Positions 1 to 10,301 of a stretch of 64,000 bases of DNA are shown here, one piece after another (position 1 is the first letter of the stretch; each line of letters opens with the position of its first letter). The DNA comes from Bacillota bacterium (GTDB taxonomy: Bacteria; Bacillota; Clostridia; Lachnospirales; Anaerotignaceae). The stretch is from assembly GCA_021768705.1 (NCBI GenBank), contig JAETUG010000005.1, positions 37,226 to 101,225 on the forward strand. The letters run 5' to 3'. The position numbers and the translations under genes were made by a program. The notes under the pieces are model-generated. The model was not told the DNA's origin. It did not search any database and saw nothing but the letters and a program-made list of their open reading frames with translations.

Positions 1-908
1 AGGCGGCACTCTTCGTCCACATCCAACGCCAGAGCCTTTTCTCCACCAACGGAAGAGAGGACCGTGATTTCTTTTCCGATCACCAGACTTCTTTCCCGAT
101 ATTTTTCCACATGATCTTCTATCTTTCCTGCAGTGTAATCATCCATAAAGTGATTCAAAAATGCAGCTGCCAGGCGATTTTTTCCATCATTCTGCCGTTC
201 CCGGAACACGGCTCCTGCAATCTGGTCAATCTCCTTCGGGAAGCCCTCCGCAGGGGGATAGGCATTGATCCCAATGCCCAGCACCACATAATCCAAACTG
301 CCGTCCTCCAGACCAAGGGAGGCTTCCGTAAGGATACCGCTGACTTTTTTCCCATCCATATAGATATCATTGACCCATTTGATCTGGGCTTGCTTTTTGG
401 AAACCTCTTCAATGGCTTCACAAGCAGCCACAGCGGCCATTGTGGTAAGCTTCACGGCCTGACCGGCGGAAAGCCCCGCAGGCCGAAGCAAAATGCTCAT
501 GTAAATACCCGTATCTACGGGAGAATAGAAGCTGCGCCCCAGCCGTCCTCTGCCTTCAGTCTGAGTATTGGCAAGGAGCGTGCAGCCCTCCGCTGCGCCG
601 GCGTTGGCTTTTTCCCGCAGCAGTGTATTCGTCGACCCTGTCTCTGACAGCACATGCAATTCCAAGGAGCCACAAGCCGAATTCAGATATTTTCTGATTC
701 CCTGGGCAGAAAGGATATCTGTTTTCACCGAAAGACTGTATCCCTTGTTTTGGACAGCATCAATCTCATATCCTTCGTTCCGTAGGCTTTTTACTGCTTT
801 CCATACAGCAGTCCGAGAAACAGAAAGTCTCTCGGCGATCTCCTCACCAGAAAGATATGTCCCTTTCTGCTCTTCAAATAAAGAGAGAAGTTTTTCCTTT
901 GTTCCCAT
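1..908 (-). CDS. birA: Bifunctional biotin--[acetyl-CoA-carboxylase] ligase / HTH repressor BirA (C-terminus cut by window edge)
   Basis: Reverse-strand translation begins MGTKEKLLSLFEEQKGTYLSGEEIAERLSVSRTAVWKAV and includes GRGRLGRSFYSP and KWVNDIYMDGKKVSGIL, typical of BirA. Open to the window edge, so missing from the ORF track. Confidence 0.9.
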   Translation of the reverse strand, partial: MGTKEKLLSLFEEQKGTYLSGEEIAERLSVSRTAVWKAVKSLRNEGYEIDAVQNKGYSLSVKTDILSAQGIRKYLNSACGSLELHVLSETGSTNTLLREKANAGAAEGCTLLANTQTEGRGRLGRSFYSPVDTGIYMSILLRPAGLSAGQAVKLTTMAAVAACEAIEEVSKKQAQIKWVNDIYMDGKKVSGILTEASLGLEDGSLDYVVLGIGINAYPPAEGFPKEIDQIAGAVFRERQNDGKNRLAAAFLNHFMDDYTAGKIEDHVEKYRERSLVIGKEITVLSSVGGEKALALDVDEECR

Positions 909-956
909 TCTCTTCACCTCCTTAAAACGGAATGATACCACAGCCCAAAGTTCTGA

Positions 957-2327
957 TTATTCTTTATTTTTCAAGGAAAGTAAGGCTACTGTCTCCACAT
1001 GCACCGTCCTCGGAAACATATCCATCAGCTTCACTTTTTCCACTTTATAACCTTCCTGCTGGAAAATTTCCAAATCTCTTGCCAGAGAAGTAGGCTTACA
1101 AGAAACATAAACGATCTCAGGGGCACCAAAGCCGATGATCTTACCGATAGCCTTGGGATGGATCCCATCTCTGGGAGGGTCTACGATGATCAGGTCAGGT
1201 TTATCCTCCAGTTCATCCACCTTCTGCAAAACGTCCCCTGCAATGAAGGTGCAGTTTTCCAGATGATTGCGCTTTGCATTTTCATTAGCTGCAGCGACAG
1301 CTTCTTCGATCAACTCAATCCCCACTACCTTTTGGGAGCCAGCCTCCGCCATGATCTGACCGATGGTGCCTGTGCCGCAGTAAAGGTCAAAGACCATTTT
1401 GTTTTTCACATCCCCGGCAAATTCCTTGACAATGGAATAAAGCTTTTCCGCGCCGGCGGAATTGGTCTGGAAGAAGGAATATGCAGAAACCTTAAATTCC
1501 AGATCGAAGAGCTTTTCCATGAAATAATCTCTGCCGTAGAGCAGATGCATTTCGTCGCTTTTTACCACATCTGCCAGACCATCGTTCACAGAATGAAGGA
1601 TGCCACTGATTTTCCCTTCCAAGGGTAATGCCAACAGCATTTCTTTGAATTCCTCCACTGAAAAAGAAATGGCAGAGGATGTCACCAGATTCACCAAAAT
1701 CTCCCCCGTTGCCGCACCTTTTCTGACTACCAGATGACGCAGGCAGCCATCATGGCGAGCTTTATGATAGAAAGGCACCTTTCTTTCCTGGAAAAAAGCC
1801 AATGTGCCTTCCAAGATCCTCAAATAGTCTTTGTCGATGATATTGCAGTCTTTCAGCGTTACCACTTCATAATAACTCATGCGTTTCCGCATCCCCAAAG
1901 CCAATACGCCATCTTTTTCTTCATCCCCGAAAGAAAATTCGCATTTATTGCGATAGCCTGTTTCAGAAGGAGCAGGCACGATGCCTTCCCAACTGCCGAT
2001 ATTGATATTGGCATTTTCCAAAAGACGCTTCACCTGGCGTTCCTTCAGCTTCAGTTCCTCTTCATGGCACAGGGTCTGATAGGTGCAGCCGCCGCAAAGC
2101 TCGTAATGAGAGCACATACCTTCTGTCCGTTCCAGAGGAGAATGTTCCACGATCTCCTGCAGTCGGGCTTCGACGCCGCTGGATTTTTTCTTGAATACCT
2201 GCGCTTTCACCTTCTGACCGGGTATCGTATTCTTTACGATGACCTTTTCCCCTTCACAGTAGCCATACGCTTTGTTTGGAAAATTTACATCCTGGATTTC
2301 CAGAATGATTTCGTCTTTTTTCTTCAT
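957..2327 (-). CDS. rlmD: 23S rRNA (uracil-C5)-methyltransferase, TrmA/RlmD family
   Basis: TRAM-like N-terminus, CxxCGGC cluster (CSHYELCGGCTYQ), FDLYCGTGTIG, DPPRDG and YVSCKP motifs. ATG at 2327 follows GGAGG. Confidence 0.88.
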   Translation of the reverse strand: MKKKDEIILEIQDVNFPNKAYGYCEGEKVIVKNTIPGQKVKAQVFKKKSSGVEARLQEIVEHSPLERTEGMCSHYELCGGCTYQTLCHEEELKLKERQVKRLLENANINIGSWEGIVPAPSETGYRNKCEFSFGDEEKDGVLALGMRKRMSYYEVVTLKDCNIIDKDYLRILEGTLAFFQERKVPFYHKARHDGCLRHLVVRKGAATGEILVNLVTSSAISFSVEEFKEMLLALPLEGKISGILHSVNDGLADVVKSDEMHLLYGRDYFMEKLFDLEFKVSAYSFFQTNSAGAEKLYSIVKEFAGDVKNKMVFDLYCGTGTIGQIMAEAGSQKVVGIELIEEAVAAANENAKRNHLENCTFIAGDVLQKVDELEDKPDLIIVDPPRDGIHPKAIGKIIGFGAPEIVYVSCKPTSLARDLEIFQQEGYKVEKVKLMDMFPRTVHVETVALLSLKNKE

Positions 2328-2470
2328 AATTGCCTCCAAAATGTATCTGAATTTTGTTTGTATTCCACTCCGTTCTATGATATACTAAATCAATGAACGC
2401 AAAATTGGCACATCTGCTGATTATGCCAAATTTTTAAACCATAACGAATTGAACAGGAGTGTATACAGGA

Positions 2471-2926
2471 ATGTCTGAAAAATTAGAAGTAGGCAGTATC
2501 GTAGAAGGTAAAGTTGTTCGTGTCAAACCCTTTGGTGCCATCGTTTCCCTTGGCAATGTACAGGGTCTGGTGCATATCTCTCAGATAGCCAACAGCTTCG
2601 TTCAGGATATCAACGACCATGTAAAAGTTGGCGATATGGTAAAGGTAAAAATCCTTTCCATCGATGAAGAAAACCACAAGATCGCCCTTTCCATCAGAGA
2701 TGCCCTGCCGAAAGAAGAACGCCGCCCCAAGAGCGACAAGCCCTTCAATAAACAGCCCCGCAGACAGCATACAGAAACAACATCCAACCCCGCTCAGGAA
2801 TATTTCCGTCCTCAGTCCTCCGTCAATGCTTCTTCCGATTTCGAAGAAAAAATGAAGGAATGGATGAAACAGGCCAACGACCGTCAGACTAGCCTGAACA
2901 AAAGAGCCAACAAACGCTCTTATTGA
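2471..2926 (+). CDS. S1 RNA-binding domain protein (YabR/GSP13-like)
   Basis: MSEKLEVGSIVEGKVVRVKPFGAIVSLGNVQGLVHISQIA is an S1 domain; basic C-terminal tail. Confidence 0.85.
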   Translation: MSEKLEVGSIVEGKVVRVKPFGAIVSLGNVQGLVHISQIANSFVQDINDHVKVGDMVKVKILSIDEENHKIALSIRDALPKEERRPKSDKPFNKQPRRQHTETTSNPAQEYFRPQSSVNASSDFEEKMKEWMKQANDRQTSLNKRANKRSY

Positions 2927-3010
2927 TCCCTGCCGCACATCTTTTCAAGTTTACCATGAAACGGGCCCTGTTGCAAGATTTTGCCCCGTCCGAAAGGAGG
3001 AAAGAACGTC

Positions 3011-3307
3011 ATGAGTCTGCTTTTTCTCGCAGGTATTTATTTCTTTGCCAGAGGCGTTTTTGCCCTCTATGGTCATACGACATTTTATACCAAGCGCAGT
3101 CTGGAAAATATCGATGAAGCAAATCTGCCCGCCTATCTGAAGGAGATCGGCAGGATGCACCTGATCGTCGGTGCCGTTTTTGTGGCAAAGGCCATTTTGG
3201 ATGTGCCCTTTCCCGGCAGCCGTCCCCTGCTGTATGGCTTTTTGCTGGTGCTGCTGGTCTGCGTATACTTCTTGTCTAAGATCGATGGTAAATATAAAAA
3301 ACAATAA
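3011..3307 (+). CDS. Small membrane protein of unknown function
   Basis: ATG at 3011 after AAAGGAGG; hydrophobic segments MSLLFLAGIYFFARGVFALYG and LLYGFLLVLLVCVYFL. Confidence 0.6.
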   Translation: MSLLFLAGIYFFARGVFALYGHTTFYTKRSLENIDEANLPAYLKEIGRMHLIVGAVFVAKAILDVPFPGSRPLLYGFLLVLLVCVYFLSKIDGKYKKQ

Positions 3308-3312
3308 CAACA

Positions 3313-3349
3313 AAAAAGGTACTCATTTTTGAGTACCTTTCCTTTTTTG
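3313..3349. terminator. Bidirectional rho-independent terminator
   Basis: AAAAAAGGTACTCATTTTTGAGTACCTTTCCTTTTTT between convergent genes. Confidence 0.8.
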
Positions 3350-3397
3350 TCAAAAGAAAAGCGGCGCAAACACGCCGCTCTTGTCTTGCTGTTTTTA

Positions 3398-4078
3398 TCA
3401 GCCGTTGATGATCTTTGTCAGTGTAACAGGATCAACATATTTGCCATCTTTGTATACACGCATGTTACCGGAAGCGATTTCATCGATCAGGATAACTTCA
3501 TCGTTGTTATAGCCGAATTCGAATTTGATATCATACAGATCCAGACCCAATTTTGCCAGTTCTGCTGCAACGATCTGTGTGATTTTCAGTGTCTGTTCCT
3601 TCATGCTGTCGTACATTTCGCCGCTCATGATACCCAGAACGATCAGACCATCTTTTGTTACCAGAGGATCGCCCAGTGCATCGTTTTTGAATGTTGTTTC
3701 AACATAGCCGCCTTCGATGGGTGTGCCATCTTCCATATAATCGCCGTAACGACGGATGAAGCTGCCTGTTGCTTTCAGTCTGCAGATAACTTCCAGACCT
3801 TTGCCGAATACGGTAGCAGGCAGAACTTCCATAGTAGCGTTATCCAAATCAGCGGAAACATAATGTGTCTTGATACCAGCATCTTTCAGAATTTCAAAGA
3901 ATTTGATGGATGTTTCCAGGTTCGCTTTACCGATCCCTTCGATTGTCAGACCAACAGAGTTTTCACCGGGATCGAATACGCCGTCTTTGCCTGTGCAGTC
4001 ATCTTTGAATTTCAGCAGCACATTGCCATTTTCCAGTTTGTAAACATCTTTTGTCTTGCCCTGATAAATCTTTTCCAT
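3398..4078 (-). CDS. purC: Phosphoribosylaminoimidazole-succinocarboxamide synthase
   Basis: [33 protein letters not shown]; full-length PurC-like protein with [10 protein letters not shown]. Confidence 0.95.
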   Translation of the reverse strand: MEKIYQGKTKDVYKLENGNVLLKFKDDCTGKDGVFDPGENSVGLTIEGIGKANLETSIKFFEILKDAGIKTHYVSADLDNATMEVLPATVFGKGLEVICRLKATGSFIRRYGDYMEDGTPIEGGYVETTFKNDALGDPLVTKDGLIVLGIMSGEMYDSMKEQTLKITQIVAAELAKLGLDLYDIKFEFGYNNDEVILIDEIASGNMRVYKDGKYVDPVTLTKIING

Positions 4079-4285
4079 TATTGTTTCCGTCCTTTCTTAT
4101 TTCAAAAATACGATTTCAAGAGGATTTCTTTGTCCTAACAAGTTAACTGTACTGCAAAATTTCCTTATGTTCAAGTATTTTTTGTGCCCGAAAAAAAATC
4201 TTGTCAAATTCAGCAGATGAAGGGTTTCAAGCAAAAAAATTTTTACAAATCGAAATCAAAAAAACGTCATTTTCCACGAAAAAAG

Positions 4286-4313
4286 CCCTCTATCAAGGGC
4301 ATTTTTCTGTCGA
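4286..4313 (-). terminator. Rho-independent terminator of the nadD-yqeK/rsfS operon
   Basis: Minus strand ATGCCCTTGATAGAGGGCTTTTTTCG. Confidence 0.7.
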
Positions 4314-4358
4314 ATTCCAACTATTCGATTTTACTATTTTTGTCATAAAATCCGCTTA

Positions 4359-4691
4359 TTACAGGCTTTTTGCGTCGCCCCAAACATGATCCAGACCATA
4401 GAAATCTCTTTCTTCTCTGTTGAACAGATGCACCAGCAGATTGCCGAAATCCAACAGGATCCATGTGCCGCCGCTATAGCCCTCACTATGGTGCAGCTTC
4501 ACGCCTTCCTTGAACAGCTTCTGTTCCACTTCATCCGCCATAGCTCTCAACTGGTTCACATTTTTCCCGCTGGCGATGACAAAGCAATCCGCAATGTTGG
4601 ACAGACCTCTCAGGTCCAGCACCTTGATATCTTCTCCCAGCTTATCTTCCAAGGCTGCCTGGGCAACCTTTGCAGCTTCCAATGCGTTCAT
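4359..4691 (-). CDS. rsfS: Ribosome silencing factor RsfS
   Basis: VLDLRGLSNIADCFVIASGKNVNQLRAMADEV, SGGTWILLDFGNLLVHLFNREERDFYGLD. Confidence 0.95.
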   Translation of the reverse strand: MNALEAAKVAQAALEDKLGEDIKVLDLRGLSNIADCFVIASGKNVNQLRAMADEVEQKLFKEGVKLHHSEGYSGGTWILLDFGNLLVHLFNREERDFYGLDHVWGDAKSL

Positions 4692-4706
4692 TGTATTTCC
4701 TCCTTC

Positions 4707-5939
4707 TCAACGATTTTTATAATATTCCAATGCCTCCAGAGAAAGGGGATGCAGCATTCTGCCTCTCGCCTTTACATAAGCAATGGTATTTTCCAGAATG
4801 TATTCCATGGCCTGATCCAGATCCAGATAAGCCAGTCTTCTTGCTTCATCCAGACCGCCGAATTTTTCCCGATTAGGCTCGATATAGTCCGCAATGAAAA
4901 TGATCTTTTCCAACAGGGACATGCCCGCGCGTCCTGTGGTATGGAAACGGATCGCATTCAGGATATCTTCATCCATGACCTGATATTCTCTCTTGGCAAC
5001 CTCCGCCCCCAGGAAAGGATGGATCAGATCTGTCTGTTTTTCCATAATTTCATCGGTTTTCACCTTATATTCTCTACAAAAACGCAGTCTCATGTTGACG
5101 GGGTAATCCTTGGCACAGTCATGGAGCAGGCCGGCTACTCTCGCCTTCTGTCGATCTGCTGCAGAACCATAGATCTCCGCCAGCTTTACCGCTTCCTCCG
5201 CCACGCCCATAGTATGGATATAGCGTTTGACGGAAAGGGCAGACTGCAGTTTTTCCTGCATTGTTTCAATCGGCAGCATAAATTTCACCTCATTTTGCAC
5301 ATCATCCTGATACAATCCAAATTTGTGGATATAATCCTCTACCTCCTGGGGAAGCAGATATTTGATCGGCTCATTCTTTCTTGCTCTTTCCCGGATATCC
5401 GAAGAAGAGATGGCCAGAGCAGGCACTTCCATATAGTGGATACGGCTGGAAAATTTTTCTCTGATCTCGCCAATATCCGCAAACAGCTTCGATTTATCAT
5501 AACCGGGTCTTGTCACCGCCACAAAGTCGCACAGGCTCAGCAGGCGTTCCGGTTCTTTCCAGGTCATGATCTGATGGATGGCATCGGCCCCTGTGATAAA
5601 ATACAAACGCACATCGGGTCTGCATATTTTTTTCAGGGCTTCAATGGTATCAATGGTATAGGTCACCCCGGGGCGGTCGATCTCGATACGAGAAACCTCA
5701 AAGTTTTCATTTCGCATCGTCGCCAGCACCGTCATCAGATAGCGGTGTTCATTATGGGTCACCTTCTTATCGGTCTTATGGGCAGGCTGCCCCGCAGGCA
5801 TAAAGATCACCTTATCGACTTTGAATCTGTGGCGCACCGCTTCCGCTGTTACCAAATGTCCGTGATGGATCGGGTCGAAGGTACCGCCCATAATAGCAAT
5901 ACTCTTGCAATCCTTAAAATTTGCAATTTCATTTCTCAT
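4707..5939 (-). CDS. nadD: Fused nicotinate-nucleotide adenylyltransferase (NadD) and YqeK-type HD hydrolase
   Basis: N-terminal [12 protein letters not shown] and [27 protein letters not shown] (NadD); C-terminal [13 protein letters not shown] and [11 protein letters not shown] (YqeK HD) in a single ORF. Confidence 0.93.
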   Translation of the reverse strand: MRNEIANFKDCKSIAIMGGTFDPIHHGHLVTAEAVRHRFKVDKVIFMPAGQPAHKTDKKVTHNEHRYLMTVLATMRNENFEVSRIEIDRPGVTYTIDTIEALKKICRPDVRLYFITGADAIHQIMTWKEPERLLSLCDFVAVTRPGYDKSKLFADIGEIREKFSSRIHYMEVPALAISSSDIRERARKNEPIKYLLPQEVEDYIHKFGLYQDDVQNEVKFMLPIETMQEKLQSALSVKRYIHTMGVAEEAVKLAEIYGSAADRQKARVAGLLHDCAKDYPVNMRLRFCREYKVKTDEIMEKQTDLIHPFLGAEVAKREYQVMDEDILNAIRFHTTGRAGMSLLEKIIFIADYIEPNREKFGGLDEARRLAYLDLDQAMEYILENTIAYVKARGRMLHPLSLEALEYYKNR

Positions 5940-7060
5940 TTTTCGTTCCTTCTTTCCCAATTGCCCAGCTTGGGCAGGGTCGTATATTCCCGGGCGGTCT
6001 CTATTGCCGCCTGCAGCAGCAGCTTCAAAGAATCCCCGATGATTTTTTTCGTTTCTTCCTCCTCATCGCCCCAGGTACGCAGTGCCTGCAGTGCGATTTT
6101 GGGAGAGAGCTGTATTTCCCCAAAGGCATCCACCGGCAGGATGGAAATGCCTTCATACACCGTATCAACAAATGCTTCCCGTCGTTTTTCCGGCAGATCG
6201 TTCAGCCATGCTTTCACCGTTCGATCCAGCAATCGGCTCTTTTCCGTCAAGGCTTCCAGCCGCACAAAATCCTTCCCGATAATCTCCCAAGAATAAGGAT
6301 CATGCTGCATGATGCCCTTTTGACTGCTGCGGATGACTACATATTCTTCTTCATGCTCCAACAGCATCCCGATCACAGAAGACTGAGGCACAAAGGTCTG
6401 CACCCTTGGCAGAATCGCACGGTAGCCTTCTCTTTCCAGCATCCCTTCCCGAAAGCCGGGACCATCATGGTTATACACTGTTGCAATCCGCTCCTGCACC
6501 TTTTCGGGGCACATGGCTGCCGCAAAAACTGCCAGATTGCCGCCTTTGGAATGGCCGCCCACCCGCAGCTTTCCTTTGAAATGCTCTGCTGCTCGGCAAA
6601 GATAGATGCCTGCTTCCTGCTGAGAGGGAACTGTATCCATAAAGCTCATGTTGAAATCCTCTTTCCAGCCCACAGAGGAAGAATCCGTTCCTCGATAGGC
6701 TACGAAAGCCATACCATCCCCTGTCAGGATAGTCAGGGCAGAAAACTGTTTTTCCGCCGCAAAATCCAGCTTATTCACATAGCCGCATAATTCCATTTTG
6801 GAAAAGCGTTCGCTTTCCGCCAGATGTTTCAGCAGATCCCAGTCCTCCTCTACTCTGGATTTCCAAACCTCCCGTGGACGGGCAAAATACAATTCTGCCG
6901 CTTGGGCGATGGTAACCGTCTCTTCCATGCTTTCCGACAGGATGCCGTCAAAAAACACATATGCCAATGTGGATAAAATCAAGGAATCCACATCATGAAA
7001 AGGAGACTGGGACAAAGTCAGGTCTCCCCGCCAAGTCAGGTAGTCGAACATATTTGTCAT
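5936..7060 (-). CDS. DUF2974/Mbeg1-like alpha/beta-hydrolase-fold protein
   Basis: [43 protein letters not shown] lipase-like nucleophile elbow, YNHDGPGF. Confidence 0.8.
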   Translation of the reverse strand: MTNMFDYLTWRGDLTLSQSPFHDVDSLILSTLAYVFFDGILSESMEETVTIAQAAELYFARPREVWKSRVEEDWDLLKHLAESERFSKMELCGYVNKLDFAAEKQFSALTILTGDGMAFVAYRGTDSSSVGWKEDFNMSFMDTVPSQQEAGIYLCRAAEHFKGKLRVGGHSKGGNLAVFAAAMCPEKVQERIATVYNHDGPGFREGMLEREGYRAILPRVQTFVPQSSVIGMLLEHEEEYVVIRSSQKGIMQHDPYSWEIIGKDFVRLEALTEKSRLLDRTVKAWLNDLPEKRREAFVDTVYEGISILPVDAFGEIQLSPKIALQALRTWGDEEEETKKIIGDSLKLLLQAAIETAREYTTLPKLGNWERRNEK

Positions 7061-7082
7061 AGTCTCCCCCTCTTTTCCGATT

Positions 7083-7382
7083 TTATTTTTTAACGGCAGG
7101 CAATTCGATCACAGGCTTTTTCGCAGGGCGATACAGTACAAATTTGTTGCCGATGACCTGCACCACTTCTGCCCCTGTTCTGCTCGCCAGCATTTCTGCC
7201 GCTTCTCTTGCGCCCAGCATATTATTGTCCAAAACGCTGATTTTTACCAGTTCTCTGGCTTCCAATGCATTGTGTACTGTATCTCTCAGTTCAGGTGTCA
7301 CGCCGTTTTTGCCAACCTGGAAAATCGCGTCGATCCCATTTGCCATCCCACGCAGGAATGCTCTCTGTTTACTTGTTAACAT
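7083..7382 (-). CDS. yhbY: YhbY-family (CRM domain) RNA-binding protein
   Basis: MLTSKQRAFLRGMANGIDAIFQVGKNGVTPELRD, GNKFVLYRP. Confidence 0.9.
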   Translation of the reverse strand: MLTSKQRAFLRGMANGIDAIFQVGKNGVTPELRDTVHNALEARELVKISVLDNNMLGAREAAEMLASRTGAEVVQVIGNKFVLYRPAKKPVIELPAVKK

Positions 7383-7591
7383 AATATTCTCCTTTTGTGT
7401 ATGCTTTCTCAATATAATCTTTCCTATCATAGCATAGAAATCCCCCATTTGCAACAAAACAGGCAAATCCCCTTCCTGCTCTCTTCCATTATATGCATCT
7501 CTCCTTCACAGAAAAAAGAGTTGCTCCTATTTTCCAAAAGTGCTAAAATGAATTGAAATAGATTGTATGGAAAACAAGGAGGAAAGTTTCT

Positions 7592-8143
7592 ATGGAAATT
7601 TTGATCGGCGGAAAATTAAAACAGCTTAGAACAGAAAAAAAACTGAGTATTGCCGAACTTTCCAAGCTTTCCGATGTCAGCACAGGTCTAATCAGCCAAA
7701 TCGAACGGGATCTTGTGGTTCCTTCCGTCACCAGCTTGTGGCGTCTGGCGAAGGCACTGGATACCAATATCAACTATTTCTTCCACGAAGAGGCTGCAGA
7801 AGAACATTTTGTGACCCGCAAAGGGGAACACCAAACCATTGTGACCCATCATGATAGCAGCTATTATAAGCTGCTCCATCCCACTCGGTCTGATCGTGCT
7901 ATGGATATGATGGAGATCACCCTGAAAAGCGGGTATTCCTATGAAAAGAAAGCCCTCAGCCATGAAGGAGAAGAATGCGGCTATGTGCTGAAAGGCACTC
8001 TCACGGTTTTCCTCAACGGCAAGGACTATATCCTTCAGGAAGGGGACAGTATCTATTTTGACAGTTCCCTGCCCCATAAATACATCAATAACGGAGAAGA
8101 AGACTGTGTCTCCATCTGGGCCATGACACCCAAGTTCTTCTAA
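7592..8143 (+). CDS. XRE-family transcriptional regulator with C-terminal cupin domain
   Basis: HTH: GGKLKQLRTEKKLSIAELSKLSDVSTGLISQIER; cupin: HEGEECGYVLKGTLTVFLNGKDYILQEGDSIYFDSSLPHKYINNGEE. Confidence 0.9.
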   Translation: MEILIGGKLKQLRTEKKLSIAELSKLSDVSTGLISQIERDLVVPSVTSLWRLAKALDTNINYFFHEEAAEEHFVTRKGEHQTIVTHHDSSYYKLLHPTRSDRAMDMMEITLKSGYSYEKKALSHEGEECGYVLKGTLTVFLNGKDYILQEGDSIYFDSSLPHKYINNGEEDCVSIWAMTPKFF

Positions 8144-8156
8144 AAAAGGGCACAAG

Positions 8157-8189
8157 AAAACCCGAGGAAATCCTCGGGTTCTTTTTTTG
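8157..8189 (+). terminator. Rho-independent terminator after the XRE-cupin gene
   Basis: AAAACCCGAGGAAATCCTCGGGTTCTTTTTTT. Confidence 0.85.
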
Positions 8190-8195
8190 TTTTTT

Positions 8196-9167
8196 TCAGC
8201 CCATCACTCTCTGGATCAGATTCAGCCAGTTGCCGCCGCTGATCATTTCCAGATCCTTTTCCGTAAAGCCTGCTTTTCTCATTTTTTCGATCATAACAGG
8301 TACATGGGAGCAATCCTCCATACCTTTCAGGCGGGAATCGTCCTGATCGCTGTAACTTTTCATGGAATCTGCGCTGATGAATTCAAAGAAATCGAAGCCA
8401 AAGCCCAGGTGTTCCACACCAATCTTATCCGCAATATAGGACGCATGGTTTACCAGATGATCCACATCCTGTTCTGCTTTGTTATCGCTGATAAAATCAC
8501 CAAAAGAATTCAAACCAACCAAACCGTCTACATCTCTGATGGCTTTCAGCTGATCATCTGTCAGGTTTCTTGCTGCACCGGCCAAAGCCTTTGCATTGGA
8601 ATGGGAGGCCAGGATAGGGCCATTGGAAGCATCCATCACATCCCAGAAGGATGTTTCATTCAGGTGGGAAACGTCCAAAATCATTTTTTTATCCTGAATG
8701 ATCTTGATGGCTTTTCTGCCCAGATCTGTCACACCTCTGTCAGGATTCCCTTTGACACCTGTTGCCAGAGCGTTTTCTTCATTCCATGTCAGCATGGCAT
8801 GGCGTGCGCCGATCTCATACAGTACATCAATCTTGCTCAGGTCCTCGCCAATACCGGCTAAGCCCTCGATGCCCAGCAGGATGGCAAATTTGCCTGCTTT
8901 CTGCGCCGCTTCCGCCTCTGCTCTGTTATGTACCAAAACAAAATCCTTTGTTTCTGCCATTTCTGCCTGTATCGCTTTCACGATGGCATCCATTTCATCC
9001 TTGGGATCAAATCCATTGAAGGTATCTGCCCAGATTACGAAGCAGGCACCACCGATGCCGCCCTTCTGCAGTCTTTCCAGATGGTGGTTTTTCAGCACCT
9101 GTGTTTCGCCTGCTTCTCTTTTATATCTAACATCACTGAAAATATCACTGTGTCCATCAAAAATCAT
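8196..9167 (-). CDS. Membrane dipeptidase (peptidase family M19), paralog 1
   Basis: MIFDGHSDIFSDV, GLEGL, HAMLTWNEEN, DVSHLNE, ASHSNAKAL. Confidence 0.92.
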   Translation of the reverse strand: MIFDGHSDIFSDVRYKREAGETQVLKNHHLERLQKGGIGGACFVIWADTFNGFDPKDEMDAIVKAIQAEMAETKDFVLVHNRAEAEAAQKAGKFAILLGIEGLAGIGEDLSKIDVLYEIGARHAMLTWNEENALATGVKGNPDRGVTDLGRKAIKIIQDKKMILDVSHLNETSFWDVMDASNGPILASHSNAKALAGAARNLTDDQLKAIRDVDGLVGLNSFGDFISDNKAEQDVDHLVNHASYIADKIGVEHLGFGFDFFEFISADSMKSYSDQDDSRLKGMEDCSHVPVMIEKMRKAGFTEKDLEMISGGNWLNLIQRVMG

Positions 9168-9226
9168 AATATCCCTCTTTTCTCTTTTGTTTCACTGTGA
9201 AACCATTCGTAAGGCTTCGCTTGTAT

Positions 9227-9266
9227 AAAAAAGCCGAGAAACTCAGTCGAGCCTCTCGGTCTTTCT
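9227..9266 (-). terminator. Rho-independent terminator between the two dipeptidase genes
   Basis: Minus strand ACCGAGAGGCTCGACTGAGTTTCTCGGCTTTTTT. Confidence 0.8.
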
Positions 9267-9286
9267 TATCCTTTGAAAAAGTTCGC

Positions 9287-10258
9287 TTAGCCAATAACTC
9301 TCTGAATCAAATTCAGCCAGTTGCCACGAGAAATCATTTCCAGTTCCTTGTCGCTGAAACCGGCTTTCTTCATTTTTTCTACCATGAAAGGAACATGTGT
9401 GCAGTCCTCCAGGCCTACCGTAAAGGTATTTTCCTGATCGCAGAAGGAAGCGTTTGCTTCGTCATCTAGGAATTCGCAGAAGTCAAAACCAAAGGCCAGA
9501 TGTTCCACGCCAATCTTGTTTGCAATATAATCCGCATGGCGAATCAAACCATCCACTGTCTGCTCCTTGATATCCTGATGTACCAGCATATTGAAGGAAT
9601 TCAGCCCAACAATACCGTTGGTATCTCTGATTTCCAGCAGCTGACAATCTGTCAGGTTTCTCACCACATCTGCCAAGGCTCTTGCATTGGAATGAGAAGC
9701 CATCAGGGGGCCGCCGCCTACCTTTGCCATATCCCAGAAGGTACGTTCATTGGTATGAGAAACATCCACCAGCATGTGCTTGTCATGGAGCTTTCTTACC
9801 GCTTTCTTGCCCAGCTCTGTCAACCCACGGTTGGGGTCGCCCTTTGTGCCGGTTGCCAGGTCATTCTGTTCATTCCAGGACAGCATGGCATGGCGGCAGC
9901 CAAAGGCATACAGTTCGTCGATCTTATCCACATCCTTGCCAATGCCGGACAGACCTTCCAGACCGGGCAAAATATAGAATTTGCCTGCTTTTTTTGCTTC
10001 TTCGATTTCTTTGATATTTTTTACGATCACAGCTTCTTCGCATTCCGCCATTTCGTCTTTGATGCACTGCATCAGTTCGCCCAATCTTTTGGAAGGATCT
10101 GCATCATAGGGAGGATCGATCCACAGAACGAAGCAGCTCCCTTCAATATTCCCTTTTCTCAGGCGAGGCAGGTGATGATTTTTCAGTACCTGGGTTTCGC
10201 CTTTCAATCTACGAACGGTCACGTCCGTAAAAATATCACTATGTCCATCGAAAATCAT
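9287..10258 (-). CDS. Membrane dipeptidase (peptidase family M19), paralog 2
   Basis: MIFDGHSDIFTDV, GCRHAMLSWNEQNDLATG, DVSHTNERTFWD, ASHSNARAL; closely similar to 8196..9167. Confidence 0.92.
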   Translation of the reverse strand: MIFDGHSDIFTDVTVRRLKGETQVLKNHHLPRLRKGNIEGSCFVLWIDPPYDADPSKRLGELMQCIKDEMAECEEAVIVKNIKEIEEAKKAGKFYILPGLEGLSGIGKDVDKIDELYAFGCRHAMLSWNEQNDLATGTKGDPNRGLTELGKKAVRKLHDKHMLVDVSHTNERTFWDMAKVGGGPLMASHSNARALADVVRNLTDCQLLEIRDTNGIVGLNSFNMLVHQDIKEQTVDGLIRHADYIANKIGVEHLAFGFDFCEFLDDEANASFCDQENTFTVGLEDCTHVPFMVEKMKKAGFSDKELEMISRGNWLNLIQRVIG

Positions 10259-10301
10259 GATTTTTGCCTTCTTTCTTTTTCAGACCTTCATCAGTCTATG
10301 C

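Noticed and set aside
4386-6296. 636-codon plus-strand ORF spanning rsfS, nadD-yqeK and DUF2974 antisense
   Set aside because: Overlaps three well-supported minus-strand genes; composition typical of reverse-frame reading.
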